From CAZUGA01 sp964626505 (lineage in GTDB: Bacteria; Pseudomonadota; Gammaproteobacteria; Methylococcales; UBA1147): a stretch of 13,796 nucleotides of DNA. The position numbers and the translations under genes were made by a program. This document shows positions 5,696 to 12,951 of the stretch, one piece after another. The notes below the pieces were generated by a model. It was not told the DNA's origin, did no database searches, and saw only the letters and a list, made by a program, of their open reading frames with translations. Numbering within the stretch: the stretch's first letter is position 1; the number at the start of each line of letters is the position of its first letter. The stretch lies in contig CAZVFR010000071.1 in assembly GCA_964626505.1 (NCBI GenBank), forward strand, positions 1 through 13,796, read 5' to 3'.

Positions 5696-6917
5696 ACCAT
5701 TGCATTTTTATGTCGTGGACGACGATCCGCTTATATTGCGATTGGTTAGAACCTTGCTGGAGGATGCGGGCCATCGGGTATCGTGCGCCGAGTCCAGCGA
5801 TGATGCGGTAGCGCAAATTCAGATACAACAACCGGATTGCGTACTAACCGATATCATGATGCCAGGCATCGATGGATTTGAGTTGTGTAAAAGATTACGC
5901 GAAATCACAGCACTGGAAGCTACTAAAATCATTATTATGTCGGTCAAAAGTTACCAATTTGATCGCCAACGGGCACGTCACCTGGGTGCTGACGGTTATA
6001 TTTTAAAGCCGATTGACCCTTCCGCATTTTTGCATGAAATCACACAAATTCTAGCTGATTGGATTACGCTGAGGTACTGGGGAGTCAGGGGTACGCTTGC
6101 GGTGCCGGGTAAGAACACACTTAAGTACGGGGGGAATACGCCGTGTGTAACGCTGTCGTTACCCAGGGACCGGCTGTTTATCTTTGACGCGGGTACGGGT
6201 ATTAAAGAGTTGTCGAATTACTTAATGCGCAAAAATGATGGACCTTTGTCGGCCAAGTTGTTTCTTTCGCATCCCCACTGGGATCATATTCAGGGCTTGC
6301 CGTTTTTTTCTCCACTTTATATTCCGGGTAACGAATTTGAAATCTGCGGGGCTTCGCATAGCGGACTCAGTGTTAGAGATCTGGTCAGTGGGCAGATGGA
6401 AGGGGTTTATTTTCCCATAACCATTAGAAAATTTGGCGCCAGTGTCGTGTTTCGAGATCTGTGCGAAGGCAGTTTTGAAATTGATAATGTCCACATTCAG
6501 ACGATGCTGCTGAGCCATCCAGGTAACTGTCTGGGTTACCGCGTACACTACCAGGGCAAAAGTCTTTGCTACATTACCGACAATGAACTGTTTACACCGG
6601 ATTTACCCCAATACAGTTCGACCTATATTTCTCAACTGACGGAGTTTGTTCGGGAAGCGGATATCTTGATCGCGGATGCGGCGTACACAGACGAGGAATA
6701 TTCCGCTAAAGTCGAGTACGGTCATTCATGTATAAGCGAGGTTGTGAAACTTGCACATAATGCCGAAGTCCGGGAGCTGCATTTATTTCATCATGACCCG
6801 GATCAAACCGATCACGATATCGATCAAAAATACACTGATGCTTGTGACCTGTTGAAATCGTTAGACTCAGAGACTGTCTGTCGAGTACCCGCCGAAGGCC
6901 AATCATTTCGGCTATGA
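5688..6917 (+). CDS. Response regulator: receiver fused to metallo-beta-lactamase-fold hydrolase
   Basis: A 409-residue protein from the ATG at 5688, overlapping the Hpt gene; the frame is open upstream only inside that gene. Residues 5-122 are a CheY-like receiver: acidic pocket D11-D13, phospho-acceptor D55 in LTDIMMPGIDGFEL, S85 and K107 in LKPID. After a short linker, 128-409 is an MBL-fold domain: RYWGVRGTLAVPG and KYGGNTPCV open it, HPHWDH at 195-200 is the HxHxDH metal motif, and H277 (SHPGN), D330 (ADAAY), H346 (YGHS) and H368/H369 (HHDP) are candidates for the other metal ligands. The opening and metal motifs are typical of COG1235 (PhnP/RNase Z-like) hydrolases, which cleave phosphodiesters. 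The output is thus enzymatic rather than DNA binding; phosphorylation of D55 through the Hpt partner probably tunes activity (inference). The substrate is unknown; a cyclic nucleotide or other phosphodiester is a guess. Confidence 0.9.
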   Translation: MDEPLHFYVVDDDPLILRLVRTLLEDAGHRVSCAESSDDAVAQIQIQQPDCVLTDIMMPGIDGFELCKRLREITALEATKIIIMSVKSYQFDRQRARHLGADGYILKPIDPSAFLHEITQILADWITLRYWGVRGTLAVPGKNTLKYGGNTPCVTLSLPRDRLFIFDAGTGIKELSNYLMRKNDGPLSAKLFLSHPHWDHIQGLPFFSPLYIPGNEFEICGASHSGLSVRDLVSGQMEGVYFPITIRKFGASVVFRDLCEGSFEIDNVHIQTMLLSHPGNCLGYRVHYQGKSLCYITDNELFTPDLPQYSSTYISQLTEFVREADILIADAAYTDEEYSAKVEYGHSCISEVVKLAHNAEVRELHLFHHDPDQTDHDIDQKYTDACDLLKSLDSETVCRVPAEGQSFRL

Positions 6918-6972
6918 AATTGTTGGTTTAGTTGCACAAATACGAGTTTGCATTTATCACTTGTCGTGGAAT

Positions 6973-7980
6973 TTATCCAGTGTTTAGCAGCATGGATTCC
7001 ACGGGAGCTACGATAGCGGGTGCTAACATCATCATAATTTGGGGTAGCTGATCACCCAGGTTACTCGATAAGTTGTGGTTGCGTAACCAGGTATTTGGAT
7101 CGCTGATAGTTTCGCTTTTGGGACTAAGGTGGTCTAACAAGTTTCGTGCTTGATTGCTTAAGAAGGCGGCCGCGGGTCCATAGGTTAGAAAGAGCATTAG
7201 CGCGAACGCAGCACCCCAATAGGTTGAAACCGACAACGCGGCTTTAGAGAAATTCGCTCTTAACTCGGCTTCGACGATAAGTGAACTGGGCCATTGTAGC
7301 CAGGTGGCCATGTGCAAAGTACCAATCACGAGTAAGGCCGACGCCGCGTGCAGAATGGTCCTGAGATATTGCATTCGTGTTGATAGGTCGTTTAGGGTTA
7401 AGGCTTGACCGGATTGCAACGGCGCGATCGTGCTTGCGAAAGCGAATGCGATGATTATTGGCGCGATAAACGCCAGTAGGTTTATGCTACCAATAATCCA
7501 ATAAATCGTACGCATAAAATGTTCGTCAAAACGATTCGAATGGGCTAATAGATAATTAGTTACCCCGTAGACCACTCGGTAAAATGCACTTTCCGACTCT
7601 GCATAATAAAGCATGATACACACATTAAATACGCAAACCACCAGCACCAAGGCTAAAATAAATTTGAGCCGCGTGCCCGTGTGGCAGCGTACAATGATCA
7701 CCAATGCTAGGGTGGCCGCATACAGTGGAATCACGATATTGAGTAATGCGGAAGCGAGCCAAAAATAACGTGCACGTATTTCCGTGAGTAGGGCATCACC
7801 AGAATTATTAGATCCGACGGATTGTTCTTTCCAGTCTAGAGCGTCGTTCAATTGAGCAATGGTTTCGATCGAAACACTGTCGAAAAGACCCACGGCCAGG
7901 ATCATCACCGACATAGAAATTATGGATATCCCGAGATATCCATGTTTTTGAAAATATGAACGGATTTGAATGCGATCCAT
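6973..7980 (-). CDS. Six-helix integral membrane protein of unknown function
   Basis: A 335-residue protein with an AGGGA ribosome binding site about 7 nt before the ATG at 7978-7980. Hydrophobic segments near 15-33, 74-97, 106-125, 159-184, 208-229 and 248-275 predict six transmembrane helices. A loop of about 40 residues (34-73, with NNSGDALL) follows helix 1, and the C-terminus (276-335) is soluble with a final weakly hydrophobic MMMLAPAIVAPVESMLL stretch. No catalytic motif or transporter signature is visible and I do not recognise the family. It lies 45 nt downstream of the small anchored protein on the same strand, likely one operon, and is convergent with the REC-MBL gene. Confidence 0.75.
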   Translation of the reverse strand: MDRIQIRSYFQKHGYLGISIISMSVMILAVGLFDSVSIETIAQLNDALDWKEQSVGSNNSGDALLTEIRARYFWLASALLNIVIPLYAATLALVIIVRCHTGTRLKFILALVLVVCVFNVCIMLYYAESESAFYRVVYGVTNYLLAHSNRFDEHFMRTIYWIIGSINLLAFIAPIIIAFAFASTIAPLQSGQALTLNDLSTRMQYLRTILHAASALLVIGTLHMATWLQWPSSLIVEAELRANFSKAALSVSTYWGAAFALMLFLTYGPAAAFLSNQARNLLDHLSPKSETISDPNTWLRNHNLSSNLGDQLPQIMMMLAPAIVAPVESMLLNTG

Positions 7981-8025
7981 GATTAAGTCCCTATAAAGTG
8001 ACGCTAAGAGTGTTATCGGCGTGAG

Positions 8026-8382
8026 TTAAAAATTAACCGTAATTTTCTCAGATGACAGCGTAACATTATCAGTTTCATTGTTCGAAGTCGCAACTATTCT
8101 ATAACTATACTTGTTTCCGTAATTGCGCCATTTGACAAGGTAGGAAAAATCTTTCGGTGTCAGTTCTTGATCGCTAAGATTGAGCCAGTCGGTATGCGTA
8201 AGTTCTGACAGCTCAATATCAAATTGCCCAACATAATTGGTGTTGTCCTTAGAATATTCTTTAATCCGTTCATCTATAAAGATATTTATTTGGTTGTTTG
8301 AGCCTTTGCGTATGCGTCTGTAGATGTAGCCGATTATCGGCACCAAAACTAATATCGATAAAGCAATTAATAACCAGCCCAT
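8026..8382 (-). CDS. Small membrane-anchored protein of unknown function
   Basis: A 118-residue protein with AAGGA 6 nt before the ATG at 8380-8382. Residues 2-20 (GWLLIALSILVLVPIIGYI) form a single N-terminal membrane anchor, followed by a basic stop-transfer cluster YRRIRKGS (20-27) that predicts the rest on the cytoplasmic side. The soluble part alternates short polar and hydrophobic strands (FDIELSEL, YRIVATSN, NVTLSSEKITVNF), suggesting a small beta domain. No family recognised. It precedes the six-helix protein, so the two may form a membrane complex (inference). Confidence 0.7.
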   Translation of the reverse strand: MGWLLIALSILVLVPIIGYIYRRIRKGSNNQINIFIDERIKEYSKDNTNYVGQFDIELSELTHTDWLNLSDQELTPKDFSYLVKWRNYGNKYSYRIVATSNNETDNVTLSSEKITVNF

Positions 8383-8399
8383 TGGGAGTCCTTATTAGT

Positions 8400-8428
8400 A
8401 GTACAGGCTTAGATTCTACTTTTGCCAA
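8400..8428 (-). promoter_or_regulatory. Putative promoter for the membrane-protein operon
   Basis: Minus-strand TTGGCA (8428-8423), 17-bp spacer, TGTACT (8405-8400). The predicted start would fall at or near the ribosome binding site, which is tight. The -35 lies in an inverted repeat, TTTGCC (8421-8426) with GGCAAA (8437-8442), that could be an operator or the end hairpin of the decayed gene upstream. Confidence 0.3.
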
Positions 8429-8513
8429 TTTAGTTAGGCAAATTGATTAGAGAAGAAATGGTTAGAAATAACGCAGCATATTAGATAAGCGTTGTTTCCA
8501 TTGTTTAGGATTC

Positions 8514-8806
8514 TTACAGCGTATTCAAGCGCAGCGCATCGGGGAAGGGCGCTAAATAAATTTGCTGTTGCAAGTAACTGTCTGGTCTTTTTTGCAGGCC
8601 GTGGCGGATAAAGTCCAACACAGCACACCCAGTCCGATAGCTACTTCGGGACATACCGGTTCGAATATGACGTGTTCACTCAGAACGTCGGTAACAAATT
8701 TATGCCGTTTATGTTCCCCGTTATAGCGCACTTTTCGGCCTAGAATACACTCACTGACACCCACTACCGGTTTAGATTTAAGCTTAACTGCGGTAGTTGA
8801 AGACAT
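8514..8806 (-). pseudogene. Internally deleted YbgA-like gene (DUF523 head joined to DUF1722 tail)
   Basis: The ATG at 8806 (GGA upstream) starts 61 codons of good DUF523 sequence: KPVVGVSECILGRKVRYNG, then FVTDVL and VCPEVAIGLGV, down to about 8624. After that the frame is meaningless. In another minus-strand frame from about 8618 to TAA 8514-8516, 34 codons match the end of DUF1722: LDFIRHGLQKRPD and YLQQQIYLAPFPDALRL. Intact proteins of this type have about 300 residues, so roughly 200 codons covering the rest of DUF523 and most of DUF1722 are gone, with the junction at about 8617-8628 inside GTG/TGT-rich sequence. This is a deletion pseudogene. A 107-residue open frame from further upstream (8875) only extends the head into noise. 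Confidence 0.75.
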
Positions 8807-8916
8807 TAGATGATCCGCATACAAAAAATAGAAGGGATTGCATAATCTTGCTTTTGGCGCGCTATATTTATTCAAGTTACACGGTAAATCATGTTGACCC
8901 CAAACGACAACTTTAC

Positions 8917-8929
8917 TTCGATAGTCGAA
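8917..8929. promoter_or_regulatory. Small palindrome upstream of isocitrate dehydrogenase
   Basis: TTCGA, TAG, TCGAA: a perfect 5-bp dyad about 40 bp upstream of the gene. It may be an operator; a TTGACC at 8894-8899 lies just before it but lacks a good -10 partner. Confidence 0.15.
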
Positions 8930-8970
8930 CTATGCGATAAACCAAGCCTCGTATAAATTGGGATGTGAGA

Positions 8971-9981
8971 ATGCATAAGATAACTTTGATCAAAGGGGAT
9001 GGTATTGGCCCGGCAATAATGAATGCTGCCGTGCAAGTCATTGACGCTGCCGGGGCAAAAATAGAATGGGAAGAGGTTGCCGCGGGGCTATCGGCGCACG
9101 AACAATATGGTACCCCGCTACCCGATGAAACGCTGAAATCAATAGAGAAGAACAGGGTTGTATTCAAGGGTCCTTTAACGACTCAACTAGGTGAAGGATT
9201 TCGGAGCATAAACGTCGCTTTACGTCAGAAATACGATTTATATGCAAATATACGCCCGGCAAAAAGTTGGAAAGGCGCGTATTCGCGCTACAAAGATATC
9301 GATATTGTTGTGGTTAGGGAGAATACTGAAGGATTGTATGCCGGGCTTGAACATTATGTCGGCTTCAAAAAGAATACCGCTGAAAGTCTTGCGATCGTGA
9401 CCCGTGAAGGGTCCGAGCGCATTATTGATTTTGCGTTCCAGTATGTGAAAGACCACGGTCGTAAGAAATTAACCGTGGCGCACAAAGCCAATATCTTGAA
9501 ATTCAGTCAGGGAATGTTTCTGGACGTTGCACGCGAGATAGCCCCAAAATATCCTGAAATTGAATATGAAGAAAAAATCATCGACGCGACCTGTATGCAT
9601 TTGGTTATGGACCCGCATCAATTTGATACGATCGTTACGACAAACATGTTTGGGGATATATTATCGGATTTGACCGCCGGCTTGGTTGGCGGTCTGGGTT
9701 TGATTCCTGGCGCAAATATTGGGTCTGATGCTTCATTGTTCGAGGCTGTACATGGCAGCGCTCCGGATATCGCGGGTAAAAATATCGCCAATCCGACCGC
9801 CGTAATTATGGCGGGCACCATGATGTTGCAACATCTCGGCGAAATCGAAGTTGCCGCAAAGATCAGCAAGGCCGTCAAAGCGGTAATCGAAGAGGGCAAA
9901 ACTGTTACGCCGGATCTCAATAAAACCGCGCATGTTGGCACAGATGAAATGGCCGATTCGATTATTGATGCGATGGAGTGA
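8971..9981 (+). CDS. Isocitrate dehydrogenase, NAD-dependent type
   Basis: A 336-residue protein, the usual length of the short NAD-linked isocitrate/isopropylmalate dehydrogenase family. The ATG at 8971 has GGGA 7 nt upstream; a GTG two codons earlier is less likely. Motifs: GDGIGP (9-14), GEGFRSINVALRQKYDLYANIRP (74-96) with the S79/N81/R85 pattern typical of isocitrate binding, RENTEGLY (116-123), HKANILK (171-177) with the catalytic Lys, TTNMFGDILSD (223-233) with metal-binding Asp residues, and HGSAPDIAGKNIANP (261-275), where D266 instead of a Lys/Tyr pair indicates NAD over NADP. It oxidises isocitrate to 2-oxoglutarate in the cytoplasm. In methylotrophs this often serves biosynthesis and glutamate supply more than respiration (general knowledge). 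Homoisocitrate or isopropylmalate activity is less likely from the Ser/Asn pattern. Confidence 0.92.
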   Translation: MHKITLIKGDGIGPAIMNAAVQVIDAAGAKIEWEEVAAGLSAHEQYGTPLPDETLKSIEKNRVVFKGPLTTQLGEGFRSINVALRQKYDLYANIRPAKSWKGAYSRYKDIDIVVVRENTEGLYAGLEHYVGFKKNTAESLAIVTREGSERIIDFAFQYVKDHGRKKLTVAHKANILKFSQGMFLDVAREIAPKYPEIEYEEKIIDATCMHLVMDPHQFDTIVTTNMFGDILSDLTAGLVGGLGLIPGANIGSDASLFEAVHGSAPDIAGKNIANPTAVIMAGTMMLQHLGEIEVAAKISKAVKAVIEEGKTVTPDLNKTAHVGTDEMADSIIDAME

Positions 9982-10038
9982 AAGTAGAATTTAGCAGTGC
10001 CTTTCAAGTGTGGATATGCCTTCGGTTCTATAGAAAAC

Positions 10039-10662
10039 ATGGCGGCCTGCAATCATCAGTTAGATAAAAACGCACTACGTGGTCGAGCTTATAAAGCCCG
10101 CGCGGCACAGCCGAATAGACAAATTATCAGCCGTAGAATCTGCCAATCCTTTCTTGCACACCCTGAATTTGAGCAAGCTGAAACGATTATGTTGTATTTG
10201 GATTGCCGTACCGAGGTGCGTACCCAGGAAACCGTTACCGCGCTGCTGCGTTCTTCCAAACGCATCGTTATCCCTTATTGTACCGTGGATGATGCCGGTG
10301 CTAATGTTCTTGGACTGTGGCTATTGGAATCACTGGATGAACTGGTTGCGGGAACATGGAATATTCTGGAGCCACCTCGTGAACGCTGGGGCGAATCCGG
10401 AAAGGAAATCGATCCGCAGGCACTTGATTTTATCATGGTGCCGGGCGTGGCATTTGACAAAAAGGGCGGACGTTTAGGTAATGGCGCGGGGTATTATGAC
10501 AGGCTTTTAAATAACGTTCGCAGTGACACTACTTTAATCGGCGCAGGTTTCGAATGCCAGCTGTTTGAGGAAATACCCATGGATTCTCATGACGTATTTT
10601 TGGATGGCATTATTACACAGCGATGTGATTATCGATGTCCGGGCCGAAATCCCAGGAGTTAA
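10039..10662 (+). CDS. ygfA: 5-formyltetrahydrofolate cyclo-ligase
   Basis: A 207-residue protein from the ATG at 10039, 57 nt after isocitrate dehydrogenase; the frame is open to 9997 but this ATG matches the family length. The hallmark is VPGVAFDKKGGRLGNGAGYYDR near residues 133-155, the GGRLGxGxGYYDR loop that binds ATP and substrate. The N-terminal helix with basic LRGRAYKARAAQ and the MLYLDCRTEV strand (E. coli FLSFDGELDT) also fit. It converts 5-formyl-THF to 5,10-methenyl-THF with ATP, returning a storage folate to the one-carbon pool. Its stop lies 4 nt before the start of the next gene. Confidence 0.92.
   Translation: MAACNHQLDKNALRGRAYKARAAQPNRQIISRRICQSFLAHPEFEQAETIMLYLDCRTEVRTQETVTALLRSSKRIVIPYCTVDDAGANVLGLWLLESLDELVAGTWNILEPPRERWGESGKEIDPQALDFIMVPGVAFDKKGGRLGNGAGYYDRLLNNVRSDTTLIGAGFECQLFEEIPMDSHDVFLDGIITQRCDYRCPGRNPRS
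10654..10658 (+). promoter_or_regulatory. Ribosome binding site deciding the GTG start of the flavin reductase gene
   Basis: AGGAG 8 nt before GTG 10667, placed in the last codons of the cyclo-ligase gene. The open frame reaches back to 10565 but only through the cyclo-ligase gene. Confidence 0.6.
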
Positions 10663-10666
10663 TCCC

Positions 10667-11161
10667 GTGGCTACGAACATTCCCGCATTGTTTAGATCCT
10701 TAACACAAGGAATTTATGTTGTGGGCGTATCTGATGGGCATGACAGTAATGCATTTACGGCGTCATGGGTTATGCAAGTTTCGTTCGCCCCAATGATGCT
10801 GGCATTGAGCGTTAACCCTAATCATTCCTCGTACAAAATGCTCAAGAATTCGGGTAAATTTTCAGTAAATGTATTAGCTAAGGACCAGATCGAACTGGCC
10901 GCGCACTTTGGAAGTCCCGCGTCCAATAGAAAGTTGGCCAGTGTAAGTTGGGGTGTTTTTAAAACTGGCGTGCCCGTGTTAAGTCAAGCCTTGGCCTATT
11001 TTGAGTGTCAACTTGACCATGAGACCCATGCTGGTGATCACAGGCTGGTTTTGGGCCAGGTCGTAAATGGCGAGCTTCTGAAATCTGACGGGGTTCCAAT
11101 GACGTATCAGGATACCGGCAACATGGATGGAGCAAACCGGCTATTTCCGGACTCCTTCTAA
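10667..11161 (+). CDS. Flavin reductase-like domain protein (FMN-binding split barrel)
   Basis: A 164-residue protein starting at GTG 10667 (AGGAG upstream). The pattern FRSLTQGIYVVGVSDG, then NAFTASWVMQVSFAPMMLALSV, then NHSSYKMLKNSGKFSVNVLA is characteristic of the DIM6/NTAB flavin reductase-like family (COG1853), where the TASWxxQVSFxPP-like strand contacts FMN. DHRLVLGQVVNGEL near the end is the usual last strand. Such proteins bind FMN or FAD and reduce flavin or pass electrons to a partner. The partner is unknown; the position between 5-formyl-THF cyclo-ligase and H4MPT-associated genes suggests a reductive step in pterin or folate chemistry, which is inference only. Confidence 0.85.
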   Translation: MATNIPALFRSLTQGIYVVGVSDGHDSNAFTASWVMQVSFAPMMLALSVNPNHSSYKMLKNSGKFSVNVLAKDQIELAAHFGSPASNRKLASVSWGVFKTGVPVLSQALAYFECQLDHETHAGDHRLVLGQVVNGELLKSDGVPMTYQDTGNMDGANRLFPDSF

Positions 11162-11192
11162 GCATCATCGAGAAGAGTCCGTCTAGCAGCAA

Positions 11193-12131
11193 ATGCGAGT
11201 ACAATCCCGCGATTTTATTGAAACCCGCGAAGGGTTAATCTTCGCCGTAGTAGCGGATGTGCTTGAATGTGGCAATATTCTTTGTTTTCTGCGCTACGTC
11301 AAATCTGCAAAGGGTTATAAGAAGCTATCGACGCAAGCGGCTAATAAGCTGCTGGCCGACGACTATCCGGATTATCTGTATCATTCCGATGCGCGCGACG
11401 CGGATTTACATGCAGTGACGGAAAACTCTGTTGTTAAGCATTACCTGCCTAGATCCGCGGTAAGCCAAATTAGAACCAAGCTCAAGCCCGACAATATTGA
11501 GTCAAAATTTTGTTTCTTGCTAAATGAACTTGAACGCCGAGAGTTGGATATTTCCGCAATCGGGGTTACTGGTTCGTTATTGTTGGGGGCTCAAGGCTCA
11601 CATTCGGATATCGATCTTGTCGTTTACGGACGGGATAATTTTTTCCGAGTTCGGAAGCTGCTTCAGGGTATGATTCAAGCAGGTCAAATACAGCACTTGG
11701 ACGACGGTTTGTGGCGCGAAGCTTACCAAAAGCGGTGTTGCGAATTGAGCTTTGACGAGTATCTTTGGCACGAGAAACGGAAATTTAACAAATTTTCGAT
11801 TGATGGCACAAAAGTGGATTTGAGTCTGATCGCAGAACCCAATCATAGCCAAAGCCCAACTGGGATAAAACGGGGAAATACAGTTATAGAAGCGATTGTA
11901 ATAGACGATCACTATACCTTCGACTACCCGGCTGTATACCCGGTTAATCACGTCCAGATCGACGAAGTTATTAGTTTTACACCGACGTACACGGGCCAGG
12001 CCAAAAAGGGAGAACACATTCTTGCTAGTGGCATGATCGAAGAGTCAAATAACGGACGACTTCGGTTAGTCGTAGGTTCCAGTCGTGAAGCACCGGGCGA
12101 ATACATTAAAGTATCCCGGAAAGATCGATGA
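11193..12131 (+). CDS. Predicted nucleotidyltransferase (archaeal-like, COG2413 type)
   Basis: A 312-residue protein. The N-terminal 80 residues (RDFIETREGLIFAVV, CFLRYVKSAKGYKKL) are a small beta domain seen in archaeal homologues. The central nucleotidyltransferase signature is GVTGSLLLGAQGSHSDIDLVVYG at residues 124-146: GS (127-128) and the D139/D141 pair of the pol-beta superfamily; D209 in GTKVDLSLI is the likely third metal ligand. The C-terminal third (230-312) is another beta-rich module. The start is ATG 11193; no strong Shine-Dalgarno, but the N-terminus matches the family start. It should transfer a nucleotidyl group to an unknown acceptor. The last four bases overlap the HAD gene (ATGA), so the two are coupled. 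The archaeal flavour beside an H4MPT gene fits a C1-related role (inference). Confidence 0.8.
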   Translation: MRVQSRDFIETREGLIFAVVADVLECGNILCFLRYVKSAKGYKKLSTQAANKLLADDYPDYLYHSDARDADLHAVTENSVVKHYLPRSAVSQIRTKLKPDNIESKFCFLLNELERRELDISAIGVTGSLLLGAQGSHSDIDLVVYGRDNFFRVRKLLQGMIQAGQIQHLDDGLWREAYQKRCCELSFDEYLWHEKRKFNKFSIDGTKVDLSLIAEPNHSQSPTGIKRGNTVIEAIVIDDHYTFDYPAVYPVNHVQIDEVISFTPTYTGQAKKGEHILASGMIEESNNGRLRLVVGSSREAPGEYIKVSRKDR

Positions 12132-12829
12132 GTCAGGATACTGATAGGTGTGTTCCCTATTTTTCGGCCATTATTTTGGATATGGACGGCGTAGTCGTCG
12201 ATTCAGAGCCTACCTATCGAGGCGCCTGGATCGCCGCTGCTATTGAATTGGGTTTTGAACTGACCGAAGAAACCTGTTTGTCGTACAGTGGGAAATCGTT
12301 TCAGGAAATCGAAAAACTGTTGTTATCAGAATTTGGCTCGCAGTTCTCAATGACTGAATTTAAGCGACTCAGTACTGAGTTTTGGCATAAAAATGCCGAA
12401 CGTAAGGGCATCGCAACGAAAGCGGGTTTAAATAGTTTGCTAGATACGCTTAGACATCTAAAAATATCTTACGGTTTGGCCACCAATAGCACATCGAAAA
12501 ATGTCCGGAAATGCTTGGATTATGCGGGCTTGAATGGCGCGTTTCCACTCGTTTTAAGCAGCGATCAAGTCGCCGCGGCAAAACCAGCGCCAGATATTTA
12601 CTTATTGGCGGCTCAGAAACTAGGGGTTCACCCCGAACGCTGTGTAGTTGTTGAGGATTCTGAAACAGGCTTGATATCAGCCCACAGGGCAGGAACCGTG
12701 CCGGTGTTAATTCCTGACGGCGTCAGTTTGGAGCCGTCTGTTTGCAAATTGGCTTATACTATTTTGAATAGTCTGGAGGAATTCGAGAGTTGGATTGTAA
12801 AAGCTTTCGAGCAAGGGAAATTTGTTTAG
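12128..12829 (+). CDS. HAD-superfamily phosphatase / beta-phosphoglucomutase-like
   Basis: A 233-residue protein with all HAD motifs: LDMDGVVVDSEP (17-28; D18 nucleophile, D20 acid/base), LATNST (117-122; S121 at motif II), AKPAPDIY (151-158; K152) and VVEDSETG (174-181; E176 and D177 for Mg). The helical cap lies between residues 28 and 98, type C1 as in COG0637 (beta-phosphoglucomutase, sugar-phosphate and phosphoglycolate phosphatases). The substrate cannot be read from sequence. The ATGA overlap with the nucleotidyltransferase implies a joint pathway, for example a transferase product being dephosphorylated (inference). Confidence 0.88.
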   Translation: MSQDTDRCVPYFSAIILDMDGVVVDSEPTYRGAWIAAAIELGFELTEETCLSYSGKSFQEIEKLLLSEFGSQFSMTEFKRLSTEFWHKNAERKGIATKAGLNSLLDTLRHLKISYGLATNSTSKNVRKCLDYAGLNGAFPLVLSSDQVAAAKPAPDIYLLAAQKLGVHPERCVVVEDSETGLISAHRAGTVPVLIPDGVSLEPSVCKLAYTILNSLEEFESWIVKAFEQGKFV

Positions 12830-12839
12830 CCTGGATTTC

Positions 12840-12859
12840 TCGTCAGAATGACGATTTTT
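12840..12859 (+). terminator. Possible intrinsic terminator after the HAD gene
   Basis: TCGTCA (12840-12845), loop GAA, TGACGA (12849-12854), followed by five T (12855-12859). The stem is short (6 bp), so it may only attenuate between the HAD gene and the RFAP synthase gene. Confidence 0.4.
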
Positions 12860-12922
12860 CGTAAAATCAAATATCTGTACGATCTATCTTGCTTTCTGGT
12901 GAGAAACACGAGCCAGATGTTG

Positions 12923-12928
12923 TATAAT
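12923..12928 (+). promoter_or_regulatory. Putative -10 box for the RFAP synthase gene
   Basis: A perfect TATAAT 23 bp before the ATG at 12952, in the 122-bp gap after the HAD gene. The -35 region is poor, and the leader would be only about 17 nt with no clear ribosome binding site. Confidence 0.35.
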
Positions 12929-12951
12929 CCTGCCGGTTGGTTTTAACACGT

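Noticed and set aside
6918..6972. Hairpin between the convergent REC-MBL and membrane-protein genes
   Set aside because: The arms around TGCACAAA/TTTGCA need a bulge and no T tract follows on either strand.
8434..8628. Minus-strand 64-codon frame over the YbgA remnant
   Set aside because: It is in neither of the two frames that match DUF523 and DUF1722.
9982..10038. 6S RNA gene upstream of the cyclo-ligase, as in many gammaproteobacteria
   Set aside because: Only 57 bases separate the genes, too short for 6S RNA, and no long rod-like pairing is present.
9618..10052. Minus-strand 144-codon frame
   Set aside because: Antisense of the strongly conserved isocitrate dehydrogenase C-terminal half.
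11598..12017. Minus-strand 139-codon frame
   Set aside because: Antisense of the nucleotidyltransferase, which carries clear catalytic motifs.
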